A model generated the notes under the pieces. It did no database searches. It was given only the letters and a program-made list of their open reading frames with translations, and was not told where the DNA came from. A program made the position numbers and the translations under genes. Source: Paractinoplanes bogorensis (GTDB lineage: Bacteria > Actinomycetota > Actinomycetes > Mycobacteriales > Micromonosporaceae). From it: a stretch of DNA of 64,000 bases. The stretch lies in assembly GCF_018829635.1 (NCBI RefSeq), contig NZ_JAHKKG010000008.1, forward strand, positions 248,001 to 312,000, given 5' to 3'. Positions 9,147 through 18,593 of the stretch are shown piece after piece (position 1 is the stretch's first letter; every line of letters begins with the position of its first letter).

Positions 9147-10097
9147 TTGCCGGATTTCGCGACCAGCCAGGCGTCGATGGACTTCGCGCTCGACGTGCAG
9201 CTCAACGTGGACTCCTCGGCGGGCGACGCCGGGCAGGTCGCGTACGACTGGCTCGAGCAGGGGTTCGCCGCCCTAGCCGGAGACATCCGGGCGAGCATCG
9301 CCGACCTGCCCGCCGACCCCGCAGCAGCCGGTAAGGCTACGGGTGCGGGCGACGGCTTCGCGCAGATCACTGTCTCGCGCCGGCCAAGTGACGATGTGCA
9401 ACGAGTTCCAACCGAACGGGTCGCGTCACGAGAAGGTTGGCAGTGGCTACAGGCTGAGGTTGCCGACCTGCCGGCCGACCTCAACCTCATCACGGGACGC
9501 CTGGACGAGACCGGCATGATGATCGACTCCAGTTTCGCCGGTTTCGTTGCGACCTATCGGGAATCACCCGGGTGGCTTCAGCTTCGGGCCACAGTCAACC
9601 GGTCGAAGTTCCTCGCCGTACAGCGGAGCTGGGTGGACTTCGTGTTCTCGTTCGCCGATCGGGTCAACCCTGGATACGGTCAGGTGACCTACGCCTACGA
9701 ACGGGGAAAGAGCGTCGTGGAGGAGACAACTCAACCGCGCACCCCGGAGAAGTGGCGCAGGAAGCCGGCGGTCACGATCGGGCGGTGCCGGGAGACGTTG
9801 CGCGGGTACGGGTGGCTGACCGTCCTGGCGCAAGAGCTCGCGGATCGTGTCGGTGGGGCGAATGCGCTGCGTGGCACGGGCGCCTTTGCGCAGGTTCGGC
9901 AGCTGCAGCGGGGCGGCGTCGGCCTGCTCGTCACCGACGACCTGGAGGACTACACCGAGCGGACGGCGGAGCCGGCGTTCCGGGTGCTGGCCCCGTTGCT
10001 GCCGCCGGGCGAGCCGTTCACGGTGGGCCGGTCGCCGATGAGGCCGCCCGTCATTGTTGTCCCGGTCGATCCCGCCTCCGTGTCGTTCTCGACGTGA
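9147..10097 (+). CDS. hypothetical protein, 316 aa
   Basis: Starts with TTG preceded by a good ribosome site (GGGGGCAGG, 9135-9143). An ATG 30 bases downstream is possible but has no such site. No signal peptide or transmembrane segment is visible. The N-terminus is acidic; the C-terminal half contains GYGWLTVLAQEL, GGVGLLVTDDLEDYTE and RVLAPLLPPGEP. This layout recurs in uncharacterised actinobacterial proteins and loosely recalls DUF3396-type proteins, which is too weak for a functional call. A small reading frame overlaps its stop codon by 4 bases. Confidence 0.75.
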   Translation: MPDFATSQASMDFALDVQLNVDSSAGDAGQVAYDWLEQGFAALAGDIRASIADLPADPAAAGKATGAGDGFAQITVSRRPSDDVQRVPTERVASREGWQWLQAEVADLPADLNLITGRLDETGMMIDSSFAGFVATYRESPGWLQLRATVNRSKFLAVQRSWVDFVFSFADRVNPGYGQVTYAYERGKSVVEETTQPRTPEKWRRKPAVTIGRCRETLRGYGWLTVLAQELADRVGGANALRGTGAFAQVRQLQRGGVGLLVTDDLEDYTERTAEPAFRVLAPLLPPGEPFTVGRSPMRPPVIVVPVDPASVSFST

Positions 10098-10312
10098 CCG
10101 CGGTGCTGGATCCGGAAGACGAGGACGGCTGGGGCACTCTGCGCCCGCTGACCGGGGCGCAACGGATCGAGCTGTTCGGCACCGCGCTGAGCCGAGGTGG
10201 CGCCGCCGCCATGGACTTCGATTCCATGCCCGCTGCCCGTCCCGCTGGCCGTCGATGGGGACATGCCTGCGCGTCGTGGTTGCATGTGGCTCTGTATCGC
10301 GACCGGCGGTGA
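10094..10312 (+). CDS. possible small protein translationally coupled to the preceding gene
   Basis: A 72-codon frame whose GTG overlaps the TGA of the 316-residue gene (GTGA), the junction style used by operon genes throughout this window. The N-terminus is acidic (LDPEDEDGW) and the C-terminus basic. No family is recognised. Coding character is weaker than that of its neighbours, and it may be a chance frame. Confidence 0.35.
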   Translation: MTAVLDPEDEDGWGTLRPLTGAQRIELFGTALSRGGAAAMDFDSMPAARPAGRRWGHACASWLHVALYRDRR

Positions 10313-10314
10313 CG

Positions 10315-10755
10315 TCATCCGGCCACCCGGAGCCGCTCAGCTGACTTGCGGGTGAGCCCTTCCGGAGTCTGGCGTCCTACGCGCTGCACCTCGTCGATGA
10401 CGTATCCCAGGATGCGTGGGGCCGGGGCGCCCTGAACGGTATCGACCGTCTTGGACCGGCCGTGGCGGTAGCTGACGGTGATGCGGTAGGTGTAGCGGTC
10501 GCAGCAGTTGTTCCGCAGCTGGTAGGAGCGGCGCAGTGAGCGGAACTCGGCGCTTCCGGCCGCGCGCAGCGGAGTCCGGCCGCCGACCGTCGACCGGTCC
10601 ACCACGAACGTGTCGCTGCGTCCGGCGAAGCCGCCGGTCCGCTCCAGCACGATCGCCGTGGCCGCCGTCGACGCCGGTGCGGCCGCTACCGGCACCGCCG
10701 GTGCGACCGAGGCCACGGCACAAGCCGCCGCCAAGGCGAGAGTCGTGCGCGCCAT
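10315..10755 (-). CDS. secreted emfourin-like protein (putative protease inhibitor fold)
   Basis: A 146-residue protein with a clear signal peptide (MARTTLALAAACAVASVAPA, cleavage expected near the A-A-A-P region around residue 28). The mature part begins IVLERTGGFAGRSDTFVVD and continues with RYTYRITVSYRHGR. This ER(S/T)GGFAG start followed by a YTYxITV strand resembles emfourin, the inhibitor of protealysin-type (M4) metalloproteases. A role in restraining an extracellular protease is inferred; no M4 protease gene is in this window. The start is set by an SD-like GAGGAGAC 6 bases upstream of the ATG. Confidence 0.65.
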   Translation of the reverse strand: MARTTLALAAACAVASVAPAVPVAAAPASTAATAIVLERTGGFAGRSDTFVVDRSTVGGRTPLRAAGSAEFRSLRRSYQLRNNCCDRYTYRITVSYRHGRSKTVDTVQGAPAPRILGYVIDEVQRVGRQTPEGLTRKSAERLRVAG

Positions 10756-11032
10756 CGTCTGTCTCCTCGAAGTCCGACTGTGCCGTGGGGTCGTCACCAA
10801 CCTCAACTGCCGTACGGGATCTTGGGATACGTGTCGCAGTGCCACTCCGCAGTGGGTGTCCGCCTTTCGATCCGTACGCACGGTGCGCGGAGCGCTGGAG
10901 CCAAGTGCGGGACCGACGTACGAGCTACGCCTGCCCCGGCAAGGCCAGCGATCCCCGCTGCTGAACGCAGCCGGGCGGGCGGCGGAATCGGGGTATATGC
11001 CTCGATGCAGCAGACCGCGCACCTCATCGGCG

Positions 11033-11929
11033 TCAGGGCGTGGACGGCCGTAGCTCCAACCGGATGTCGGCGCTGTCGCGCAGCACCAGGACGCGGCCGG
11101 TATCGCGGGCCCAGCCGTCGTTGATGAGCAGGTATTTGTCGCCGGAACGCTGCAGCAGCCGCAGGCCGTCGTAGCGGTAGCGGTAGGCGGCGTCCGGGCC
11201 GCCGAGCCTGGTCGTGGTGACGCCCGGCGCGGTGATCGCGAGGTCCTTGGCGCTGTAGACGTCGATGAACGCGAGCTGGGACGGCTCGGCCACGATGCTG
11301 CCGGCGAAGCCCTCGCCCATGACGCGGGCGAGTCGTTCGGTGTCGGCGATGACCCCGATGGACAGCAGCGCGATCAGCACGATCCGGATCGGAAGACTCC
11401 AGCGGTCGGCGGGCCGGACCGTCGCGCGCAGATGATCGCCGTACAGGGCCATCGCCACCGCACTGGTCAGCACCGGCGGCAGCAGCAGGGTCGCCGCCTC
11501 GCGGGTGAAGTTCAGCAGGTAGACCGACAGCACCAGCCAGAACAGCCAGGAGCGCAGAAAACCAAAGGACAATTTCCCCCGTACGGTGTCATCGAGCGGG
11601 ACGATCCACCGGCGATGCGCGACGAGCACGACGAACATCAGCACGAGCAGTGCGACCAGTGGCAGCGACAGGACGTTCACGCTGCGGAGCACGTAGTCGG
11701 CCGTGGTGAACTCGAGGATCTTCGAGTCGTAACCCAGGGCCGCCGCCTCGTACTTGGTGCGGACCCAGCCGAAGTAGAACAGCAGCACGGTGCCGGCCGC
11801 GAGCGGGGAGACGACGCTGAGGATGGTGCGCAGCCGCTCGGTGGTGCCGGTTTCGTCGTGGTCGTTGCCGGCCGGTCGTGCGGGCCGCCGGCGGATCGGC
11901 TCGGCTCGAGGTCGCGGCCTAGGGGGCAT
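11033..11929 (-). CDS. multi-pass membrane protein, unknown function
   Basis: A 298-residue protein with a basic, Pro/Arg-rich N-terminus and about five hydrophobic segments (roughly residues 33-53, 80-102, 124-142, 147-165 and 181-198), followed by a C-terminal soluble domain of about 95 residues. No catalytic motif is recognised. Its start lies 11 bases inside the 3' end of the upstream IPT/TIG-domain gene, so the two are coupled and probably work at the same membrane. Confidence 0.75.
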   Translation of the reverse strand: MPPRPRPRAEPIRRRPARPAGNDHDETGTTERLRTILSVVSPLAAGTVLLFYFGWVRTKYEAAALGYDSKILEFTTADYVLRSVNVLSLPLVALLVLMFVVLVAHRRWIVPLDDTVRGKLSFGFLRSWLFWLVLSVYLLNFTREAATLLLPPVLTSAVAMALYGDHLRATVRPADRWSLPIRIVLIALLSIGVIADTERLARVMGEGFAGSIVAEPSQLAFIDVYSAKDLAITAPGVTTTRLGGPDAAYRYRYDGLRLLQRSGDKYLLINDGWARDTGRVLVLRDSADIRLELRPSTP

Positions 11930-12875
11930 GTGACGGCGATCCGGCGGGCTGCTCGTACTCGAACTCCGGTGCGTTGGTCGGGCCCCACGGCCAGCCCTCG
12001 ACCCAGATGATCGCGCCGGGGTAGTCGCCCCTCGGCGGCACTGTCAGCACTGCGGTCGTGCCGCCTGTGGTGCGTACGGAAAGAATCTCCTCCCCGAAGT
12101 GGATCACCGCCGGGTCGGGCAGGTGCTCACCGCGGAGCGTCACCTCGTATCCACCGGCGGCCGGGCCCCGGGCCGGCGTGACCGACCGCAGGCGAGGGCA
12201 GGCGAGACTGGTCGCACCGCTGGGGCCGGCGCGACGCAGAACCGTGTCCGGGTGGCGCCGGTGCACCTGAATCAGCGACTCGGTCAGTTCGTACACCGAA
12301 CGGTTCACGCAGTCGAACCCGGCGTAGGGCACGGCCAGGGCTCGCAGCGCCCGGTCCGCGTCGTCCCACAGCGCCGACCGGCCGTCGAAGGCGGCCAGGC
12401 ACGCTTGCGACGCGGCGCGGAAGACATCGGCGGTGTGCGGCGCCGACCCGCCGGACGGCGCGTCGACCGAGCGCCGGAGGTCGGCGCACTCGCCCCGGCT
12501 CAGCAGGGTGACCCAGGTTTCCATGTCGCTGTCGCCGCCGCCCTCGAGACCGAAGCCCCGAATCCAGTCGATGACGGTGACCGCGCCCTTCTTCGGTACG
12601 GTCGTGGCCGGTGCGGCCTGATGCGAAGATCCCGGCGTGATCGCCACAGGACCCGTCCCGGGCGGACGGGTCGCTCGGCCGGTCGACGTCGAAGCGGGCG
12701 TCGTCGGTGCGGGGGAGCCTTCAGGAGGCGCGGCATCGGCGGCCGGGCGCGTCTCGGGGTCCGGGCCCCGCAGATATCCGACCAGCACCAGAATCAGCAC
12801 GGCGAGGAAGGCGACCGCATAGGGTGCCGCCCGCCTCGCGTTTGTCTGCCACGTGCCGCTGCCCACCCGCATCAC
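11919..12875 (-). CDS. membrane-anchored protein with a C-terminal IPT/TIG domain
   Basis: A 318-residue protein with one N-terminal membrane anchor (about residues 16-36), a Pro/Thr-rich extracytoplasmic linker (about 40-95), a central helical region with four cysteines (CADL, CLAAF, CVNR, CPRL), and a C-terminal immunoglobulin-like IPT/TIG domain (about 228-305; VTPARGPAAGG is the usual first strand). TIG domains mediate binding at cell surfaces. It precedes and overlaps the multi-pass membrane protein gene. No specific partner can be named. Confidence 0.7.
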   Translation of the reverse strand: MMRVGSGTWQTNARRAAPYAVAFLAVLILVLVGYLRGPDPETRPAADAAPPEGSPAPTTPASTSTGRATRPPGTGPVAITPGSSHQAAPATTVPKKGAVTVIDWIRGFGLEGGGDSDMETWVTLLSRGECADLRRSVDAPSGGSAPHTADVFRAASQACLAAFDGRSALWDDADRALRALAVPYAGFDCVNRSVYELTESLIQVHRRHPDTVLRRAGPSGATSLACPRLRSVTPARGPAAGGYEVTLRGEHLPDPAVIHFGEEILSVRTTGGTTAVLTVPPRGDYPGAIIWVEGWPWGPTNAPEFEYEQPAGSPSHAP

Positions 12876-13111
12876 GCTCCGAGGGGAACGGTAGAGCGGC
12901 GTCCCTCCGCGAAACAGCGTGCAGTCCTTGAATCGACAGCCCGCGGGGCGTCCTGGCCCACGCCGCCCGCATCACCCGTTCAAGCCTCGTGAATGGCGAG
13001 ACGCGGCCAGACCCATGCGATGACGCGCCTGCGATCGATCTCGCCCGCGACGCCGTGGCTCAACCGTTTGAGGAATGACCGGCGGTCGGGTAAGGCCCGT
13101 GCGGGGTTCGC

Positions 13112-13489
13112 TATCGGCGTGCGGGGTTCGCCTTTCTGGTCGCGTGCGGTCTGATCTCGCTGACCGCGGGCCTCCCGTCGCTGGGCGCCTCGATCGTGAT
13201 GGTCGTGGCGATCGTGATTCACGCGGTGGGGGAGTTGTGGCACGCGGCTGCCGGTTTCGAGGTGTCGTTCGCGCTCGCCCCGGAGCATGCCACCGGTCAG
13301 TATCTCGGGGTCTTCGGGCTGGGGGCTGGTCTGGTCGAGGCGGCTGGTCCGGGTCTGCTGATCTGGCTGTGTATCGAGTGGGGTCGTCCCGGCTGGTACG
13401 TCGCCGGCGCGATGTTCGCGGTTACGGGAGCCGTGGCGCCTGCTGCCGTTCGATGGGCTCAGCGTCGACCGCTGGTGGTTGAACGGTGA
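13112..13489 (+). pseudogene. MFS transporter remnant (C-terminal part only)
   Basis: From about 13112 one frame reads through two hydrophobic helices, SFALAPEHATGQYLGVFGLG, then LLIWLCIEWG and a final helix, ending VVER. The sequence around PEHATGQYLGVFGLG is typical of helix 10-11 of drug-exporting major facilitator proteins, so this is the last third of such a gene. No start codon or upstream two thirds can be found. A 13-bp direct repeat (13099-13111 and 13119-13131, GTGCGGGGTTCGC) at the left edge may mark the deletion or rearrangement endpoint. Confidence 0.65.
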
Positions 13490-13537
13490 ACTTCCGAAGC
13501 TGTCGATGTCGGTCCGGTTAAGCGTCGATCTCTACAG

Positions 13538-13554
13538 TTGCCAACTCTTGGCAG
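13538..13554. promoter_or_regulatory. Nur-type box upstream of cbiM
   Basis: TTGCCAACTCTTGGCAG: half sites TTGC and GCAG separated by 9 bases, one mismatch from the symmetric TTGC-N9-GCAA pattern found at six other places in 13.5-27.5 kb. It ends 69 bases before the cbiM start, where a promoter operator would sit. In Streptomyces the nickel regulator Nur recognises TTGCAA-N5-TTGCAA, the same half-site spacing. Confidence 0.6.
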
Positions 13555-13623
13555 AAGCCAGCAGTCGTCAATATGCTGCCGCTGACCGGGCGTGCGCAGC
13601 CCGGCTGCCTCAGGAGGGCGTCC

Positions 13624-14325
13624 ATGGAGACAGTGGCGATGCATATCGCCAACGGGATCGTCAATGGTCCCGTTTCGGCGGTATTCCTGGTGATATCGGC
13701 GGCGGCGCTCGCGGTCTGCATCTGGCGGGCCCGGGCCGACCTCGACGACCGGCTGGCGCCGATGGCGGGCCTGGTCGCGGCGTTCATCTTCGCCGTGCAG
13801 ATGCTGAACTTCCAGGTGCTGCCGGGCGTCTCCGGCCACCTGCTCGGCGGCACCCTCGCGGTCATCCTGGTCGGGCCGTGGGTCGGCGCCCTCTGTGTCG
13901 CGACGGTGCTGATCGTGCAGTGCCTGCTGTTCGCGGACGGTGGCCTGACCGCGCTCGGCCTCAACATCTTCAACATGGCGATCCTCGGCACGGCCGTCGC
14001 CTATCTGCTGGTCGCGGCGCTGCTGCGGGTGCTGCCCAAGAACCCGGCCGGGCTGTCGACGACCGCGTTCATCGCCTCGGTCGTCGGCGTGGTCGTCGCG
14101 TCGCAGGGCTTCGTCTTCCAATACGCGCTCGGCGGCACCACCGACCTGGCCCTGGGCGGCATCGCGGGCACCATGGCCGGCGTCCACGTGCTGATCGGCA
14201 TCGGCGAAGGACTGATCGCGGCGACCACCGTCGCCACCGTCGCCCGGGTGCGGCCCGATCTCGTGTACGCCCTGCGCCGCTACCGCAAGACCGCCACCCC
14301 GGCCCCGATCGGAGCGACCGCATGA
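13624..14325 (+). CDS. cbiM: CbiM/NikM-type nickel/cobalt ECF transporter S-component
   Basis: An integral membrane protein of the CbiM/NikM family, the metal-capturing subunit of nickel/cobalt energy-coupling-factor importers. About seven hydrophobic segments are visible, with the family motifs MHIANG at the N-terminus, MLNFQVLPGVSGHLLGG and GLNIFNMAILG. In NikM/CbiM the metal is bound by the N-terminal amine and His2 of an M-H N-terminus, so the physiological start may be the ATG at 13639 (giving MHIANG), although the best ribosome site (AGGAGGG, 13612-13618) serves 13624. Its stop overlaps cbiN (ATGA). No CbiQ or CbiO partner follows. A Nur-type box lies upstream. Confidence 0.9.
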   Translation: METVAMHIANGIVNGPVSAVFLVISAAALAVCIWRARADLDDRLAPMAGLVAAFIFAVQMLNFQVLPGVSGHLLGGTLAVILVGPWVGALCVATVLIVQCLLFADGGLTALGLNIFNMAILGTAVAYLLVAALLRVLPKNPAGLSTTAFIASVVGVVVASQGFVFQYALGGTTDLALGGIAGTMAGVHVLIGIGEGLIAATTVATVARVRPDLVYALRRYRKTATPAPIGATA

Positions 14326-14672
14326 GTAAGCGACTGGGATGGTTCCTCGCGGCCGGGCTGCTCGTCGCCGCCCTGCTCGCGGGCGTGGTCAGCAGCTTCG
14401 CGTCCGGCAGCCCGGACGGCCTCGACTACGCCGCGCGTCAGGGCTGCACGTTCGACGCCGACGACGAGATCACCGGCGGCACCTGCATGCTCCAGCAGGA
14501 GGGCGACCACCAGACGGCCGGCAGCCCCCTCGCCGACTACGGCATCCGCGGCATCGACAACGAGTACCTGTCGACCGGCCTGTCGGGCGTCCTCGGGGTG
14601 CTGATCACGTTCGGGATCGGCGGCGGGATTTTCTGGCTGGTTCGCCGACGCGGCACTGTTGCATCTGATTAG
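14322..14672 (+). CDS. cbiN: CbiN-like PDGLE-domain protein
   Basis: A 116-residue protein with one transmembrane helix at each end (about 6-27 and 84-106) and the diagnostic PDGLDYAARQGC motif near residue 30, as in CbiN or the N-terminal half of PDGLE proteins that assist CbiM/NikM. The ATG overlaps the cbiM stop. The last codons (RRRGTVASD) and the stop are part of a perfect Nur-type box, so the C-terminus may have been created by a deletion junction. The genes for the coupling protein and ATPase (CbiQ, CbiO) that normally follow are absent. Confidence 0.8.
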   Translation: MSKRLGWFLAAGLLVAALLAGVVSSFASGSPDGLDYAARQGCTFDADDEITGGTCMLQQEGDHQTAGSPLADYGIRGIDNEYLSTGLSGVLGVLITFGIGGGIFWLVRRRGTVASD

Positions 14673-14675
14673 CAA
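14659..14675. promoter_or_regulatory. Nur-type box overlapping the cbiN stop codon
   Basis: TTGCATCTGATTAGCAA is a perfect TTGC-N9-GCAA site, but it lies across the end of cbiN, with no gene starting within 600 bases on the plus strand and only the 3' end of the Fur-family gene on the other side. It may be left over from a promoter whose gene has been deleted. Confidence 0.55.
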
Positions 14676-14736
14676 TTACTAGATGATGGCGTCAGGAACG
14701 GGTGTTGCGTGGCCGTGACCCGTCGTTCCGACTTAT

Positions 14737-14778
14737 GAGGGCGTCCCGGGGCGATGATCCACAAGCCGGGGCGCCCTC
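14737..14778. terminator. bidirectional hairpin terminator between cbiN and the Fur-family gene
   Basis: A 13-bp stem (14737-14749 with 14766-14778, one G-T pair) around a 16-base loop lies between two convergent genes and overlaps the stop codon of the minus-strand gene. No T-run follows, which is usual in high-GC actinobacteria. Confidence 0.6.
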
Positions 14779-15214
14779 AGCTCGTCGTGCAGGTCTCGCA
14801 CAGGCCGGTCAGGGTGATGCTGGTGGTGGCGAACGTGAAGCCGGTGGCGGCTGTGGCCTTCGACAGTGCCGGGGCGATGACTTTGGCCGGGATCTCGGTC
14901 TCGCGGCCGCAGCGGGCGCAGACGGCGTGATGGTGGGGCTCATCGGCCATGCCGTAGCGGGCCTCGCCCTGGCGGCCGAGCACGTGCACGACGTGTTCCT
15001 CGGCGAGCGCGAGGAGGATGCGGTGCACGGTCGAGCGGTCGATCTGCGGGAATCGGGCCGCGATGGTCTCGTGCACCTGCTGCACGGACAGGTGCTCGTC
15101 GGCGCCGACCAGCGCCTCGACCACGGCGCCTTTCGCGATCGTCCAGCGTTTCCCGTTGGCCCGTACGAGGTCGCGGACCGCATCCACCCTGTCGGCCTGC
15201 CGTGTTACCGCCAC
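14777..15214 (-). CDS. Fur-family metal-responsive transcriptional regulator 1
   Basis: A 145-residue Fur-family repressor starting at GTG (15214) behind a GAGAGGTGG ribosome site. An N-terminal winged helix (recognition helix in the region SVQQVHETI to DRSTVHRIL) precedes a C-terminal dimerisation and metal domain with HHHAVC. A structural zinc site is formed by CARC and CETC. It is a paralogue of the regulator at 22495-22923, with a similar atypical N-terminus (RWTIAKGAVVEAL versus RWTVVKCALVEAL). It sits convergent to cbiMN. It is a candidate for the protein that reads the TTGC-N9-GCAA boxes, but which of the two Fur paralogues is the nickel sensor cannot be decided from sequence. Confidence 0.88.
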   Translation of the reverse strand: MAVTRQADRVDAVRDLVRANGKRWTIAKGAVVEALVGADEHLSVQQVHETIAARFPQIDRSTVHRILLALAEEHVVHVLGRQGEARYGMADEPHHHAVCARCGRETEIPAKVIAPALSKATAATGFTFATTSITLTGLCETCTTS

Positions 15215-15279
15215 GATCCACCTCTCGCTCGCTGTCGCCGGGGCATCAACCGTAGCGTCCGGACCAGGAGGGATGACTG

Positions 15280-15912
15280 TTGGTCGCCATCGACCGGCTG
15301 ACGGCGGGCGAACTCCGCGACCGGCTGCCCCAACTCCACCCCGTCTACCGGCAGTGCTTCGCGGCGCCGCCGTGGAGCGAGTCGCCGGCCGAGCTCGACG
15401 ACTATCCGGCCCGGCTGGCGCGACACACCGGCTACCCGGGGGCGTACGGCTTCGTGGCGACCGACGACGGCGAACTCGTCGGCGCGGTGTACGGCTGGCC
15501 CGCCCCACCCGACCTGCCCGATGGCAGCGACTTCGACCGCGCGGTCCGCAACGCGATCACCCCGGACGTCGCTCCGCTGCTCGTGGCCCCGGCCGCGGTC
15601 GTGGCCGAACTGATGGTCGCCCCTGCCCACCGCCGCCACGGCATCGCGCGCGCCTTGCTCACGCGTTTCGTCGACGCCCACCCGCGCGCCTGGCTGGCCA
15701 CCCACCCCGAGGCCCCGGCGGTCGCGCTCTATGAGTCGCTCGGCTGGATCCGCCGCGCCGCCTACATCGTCGGCGACCTGCCACTGGTCCTCTACACCAG
15801 CGAGACGACCTCACCGCGCGAGGCGGCGCTGCCCCGGGAGTCGTCCTGCCGGGCGGACCGCCCGCTGTCCCAGACCCCCGTCGACCGGCGCCCGCCGAGC
15901 CGGAGAATCTGA
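15280..15912 (+). CDS. GNAT family N-acetyltransferase
   Basis: A 210-residue protein with a GNAT fold. The acetyl-CoA pyrophosphate loop is in VVAELMVAPAHRRHGIARALLTRF (about residues 107-130), followed by the C-terminal LYESLGWIRR motif (about 151-160). GNAT enzymes transfer acetyl from acetyl-CoA to amines; the substrate here is unknown. The TTG start is chosen because AGGAGGG lies 7 bases upstream. The last about 35 residues after LVLYT are charged and probably disordered. Divergent from the Fur-family gene. Confidence 0.8.
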   Translation: MVAIDRLTAGELRDRLPQLHPVYRQCFAAPPWSESPAELDDYPARLARHTGYPGAYGFVATDDGELVGAVYGWPAPPDLPDGSDFDRAVRNAITPDVAPLLVAPAAVVAELMVAPAHRRHGIARALLTRFVDAHPRAWLATHPEAPAVALYESLGWIRRAAYIVGDLPLVLYTSETTSPREAALPRESSCRADRPLSQTPVDRRPPSRRI

Positions 15913-15943
15913 CCCCCCATCCCGATACTGCTGCCGCTGCAGC

Positions 15944-16192
15944 TCAGCATTGCTCGCGACCGCCTTGGCCGTCGCGCCGCCAGGTGACCAGCTCGTCGAG
16001 CGGCTTGCGGCGGCGGGCGACCTTTGCCGTGGGCACGCCGGGATCGTCGGCCGGGTAGCCGAGCGTCATCACCCCGGCGACCGCGACATCGCCGGGCAGG
16101 CCGGCGACGGCGGCCAGGGCCGCGCGGGTGGCCGGGTCGGTGCGGTAGTCGCGGACCATGCGGCGCCCGCGTAGTGCGTCGCGGAACTCCAT
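15944..16192 (-). pseudogene. nitroreductase-family remnant with the central part deleted in frame
   Basis: An 82-codon frame. Its first about 30 residues (MEFRDALRGRRMVRDYRTDP) are the N-terminus of an FMN-dependent nitroreductase-family protein, and its last about 45 (AGVMTLGYPADD to KPLDELV) are the C-terminus. The roughly 100-130 residues between, including most FMN contacts, are missing, while the frame is kept. The ATG overlaps the stop of the methyltransferase gene, so the intact ancestor was the last gene of the metal transporter operon. The product is unlikely to bind flavin. Confidence 0.75.
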
Positions 16193-16850
16193 CAGAGGTG
16201 GCCGGTGATGAGGTACTGCATCTGGACCTCGTGGTTCGGGGCCACACCGTACTTCTCGTCGAGCTCGTGGATGGTTGTCAGGGGTGTGACGGTGACGTCG
16301 CGCAGGCCGGCGCCGGACAGGACGGCGGCGGTCTGGTTGATGTCGGCGGCCTGGGCCAGGGGCAGGGCCGCCCACACCGACGGGTCGTAGAAGTCCTGGG
16401 GGCCGTGCGGGAACCACGTGCTGTCGACGACCGCGATCGTGCCGCCGGGGCGTAGCAGGCGCATCCAGTTCTGCACCGCGAGGGCGGGGTCGCGCAGCGT
16501 CCACATGACGTACCGTCCGGTCACAGCGTCGAACGAGGCCGGCGGGAAATCAGGCGCCACCGCGTCGCCCAACCGGAAGTCGGGGCCGGGGTAGGCGGCG
16601 CGGGCCTGATCGAGCATGCCGAGGGACAGGTCGATGCCGGTGACGCGGTGGCCCAGGCCGGCCAGGATCGAGGCGACCTGGCCGCTACCGGTGCCGACGT
16701 CGAGCACGTCGCCCACGGGGAGCGGGAGCGCGCCCGCCCAGACCTTCGACCACGCCGCAATGTCGTCGACGAGGCGCTGTGGCTGCAACTGGTAGGCGGC
16801 GTAGCTCGGCGCGCGGCCGGTCCAGTAGTCGTTGATGCGGTCCTGGGTGG

Positions 16851-16854
<4 letters not shown>
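16192..16854 (-). CDS. class I SAM-dependent methyltransferase
   Basis: A 220-residue Rossmann-fold methyltransferase. The SAM-binding motif I is VLDVGTGSGQVASIL (about residues 49-63), with motif II ending in VTGIDLS and a post-motif at RYVMWTLRDP. The gene overlaps the ABC-transporter ATPase upstream (ATGA) and the nitroreductase remnant downstream, so it is part of the metal-uptake operon and may modify or process the transported chelate. The substrate is unknown. Confidence 0.85.
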
Positions 16855-17617
<763 letters not shown>

Positions 17618-17621
<4 letters not shown>

Positions 17622-18583
17622 GCCGGGAACCGTTCCACGATCTTCTCGAGGCCGTCGATGGACAGCGGCGACGGCGGTTCGGTGAAGTTGAACAGCTGCG
17701 TCATGACGTTCTTTCCCTGTACGGCCTTGAGCTGCGAAGCGCCGGGCAGACCGGTGAGCGCCTTCTCGACCGCCGCCGGGTCGCCGTCGCTGTAGAGCAG
17801 GATCAGCACGTCGGGGTTGCGGCCGAGCAGCTCTTCGAGCGTCACCTCGAAGACGCGTTCCGTGGAGGAGGCGAAGACGTTGGTGAACCCGGCCGCCTCG
17901 AGCTGGGGATGGGCCATGGAGGCGCTTCCGTACGCGTACGTGACGCCACCGCCGACGGTCGGGTACAGGACTGCCGCCGTACGGGAGGAACTCGGTTTTT
18001 GGATCTTGGACATCCGCTCCTTGAGGGCGGTGACCGCGGTGGCCGCTTCCGTCGATTTTCCGAAGACTTTCCCGTACGACTCCATCTGCGCGTAGATGTC
18101 GTCGAAGGTGGGCACCGCGGTGCTGCCCTCGCACAACGCCGGCTCCTCGAGCAGCGGGATGTCCACCGCCGAGAGGGTGTCGCGGGACAGGTTGTCGACC
18201 TGGCCGAGCACGAGGTCGGGCTGCTGGCTGATCACGACCTCCTTGCTGATCTGCAGGTGACCGCTCGTGTCGGTCTTGTCGGTCAGCAGCGGGATCTTGT
18301 CGAGTTCGGCCAGGGTGGCGTCGTCGTAGTAGGCCTTCGGGTATTGGCCGGCGCGGGCCGTGACCCGGTCCATGACGCCGAGGTCGTGCAGGTAGGGCAC
18401 GGCGGCGCTTTTGAGCATGACGACGCGTTCGGGTGCCTTGTCGAACGTGACGTCGGCACCGCAGTTCTTGACCGTGTACGGGTATCCCGCACCGGCTTCT
18501 GTCGAGGTGGCTTCGTCGGAGGCGCCGCAGCCCGCGACGACGGCGAGCAGCACGAGGGCGGACGCGGTGCGGAGGGATTTCAT
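17618..18583 (-). CDS. FepB/BtuF-type substrate-binding lipoprotein
   Basis: A 321-residue periplasmic-type binding protein anchored as a lipoprotein: the lipobox ends in VVAGC with Cys19. Two alpha/beta lobes follow, with the family pattern ERVVMLKSAAVPYLHDLGVMD near residue 55 and QPDLVLGQVDN near residue 120. It delivers the ligand to the permease encoded just upstream. The ATG has AAGGAA upstream and lies 10 bases after the permease stop. Confidence 0.88.
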
Positions 18584-18593
18584 CGGGTTCCTT

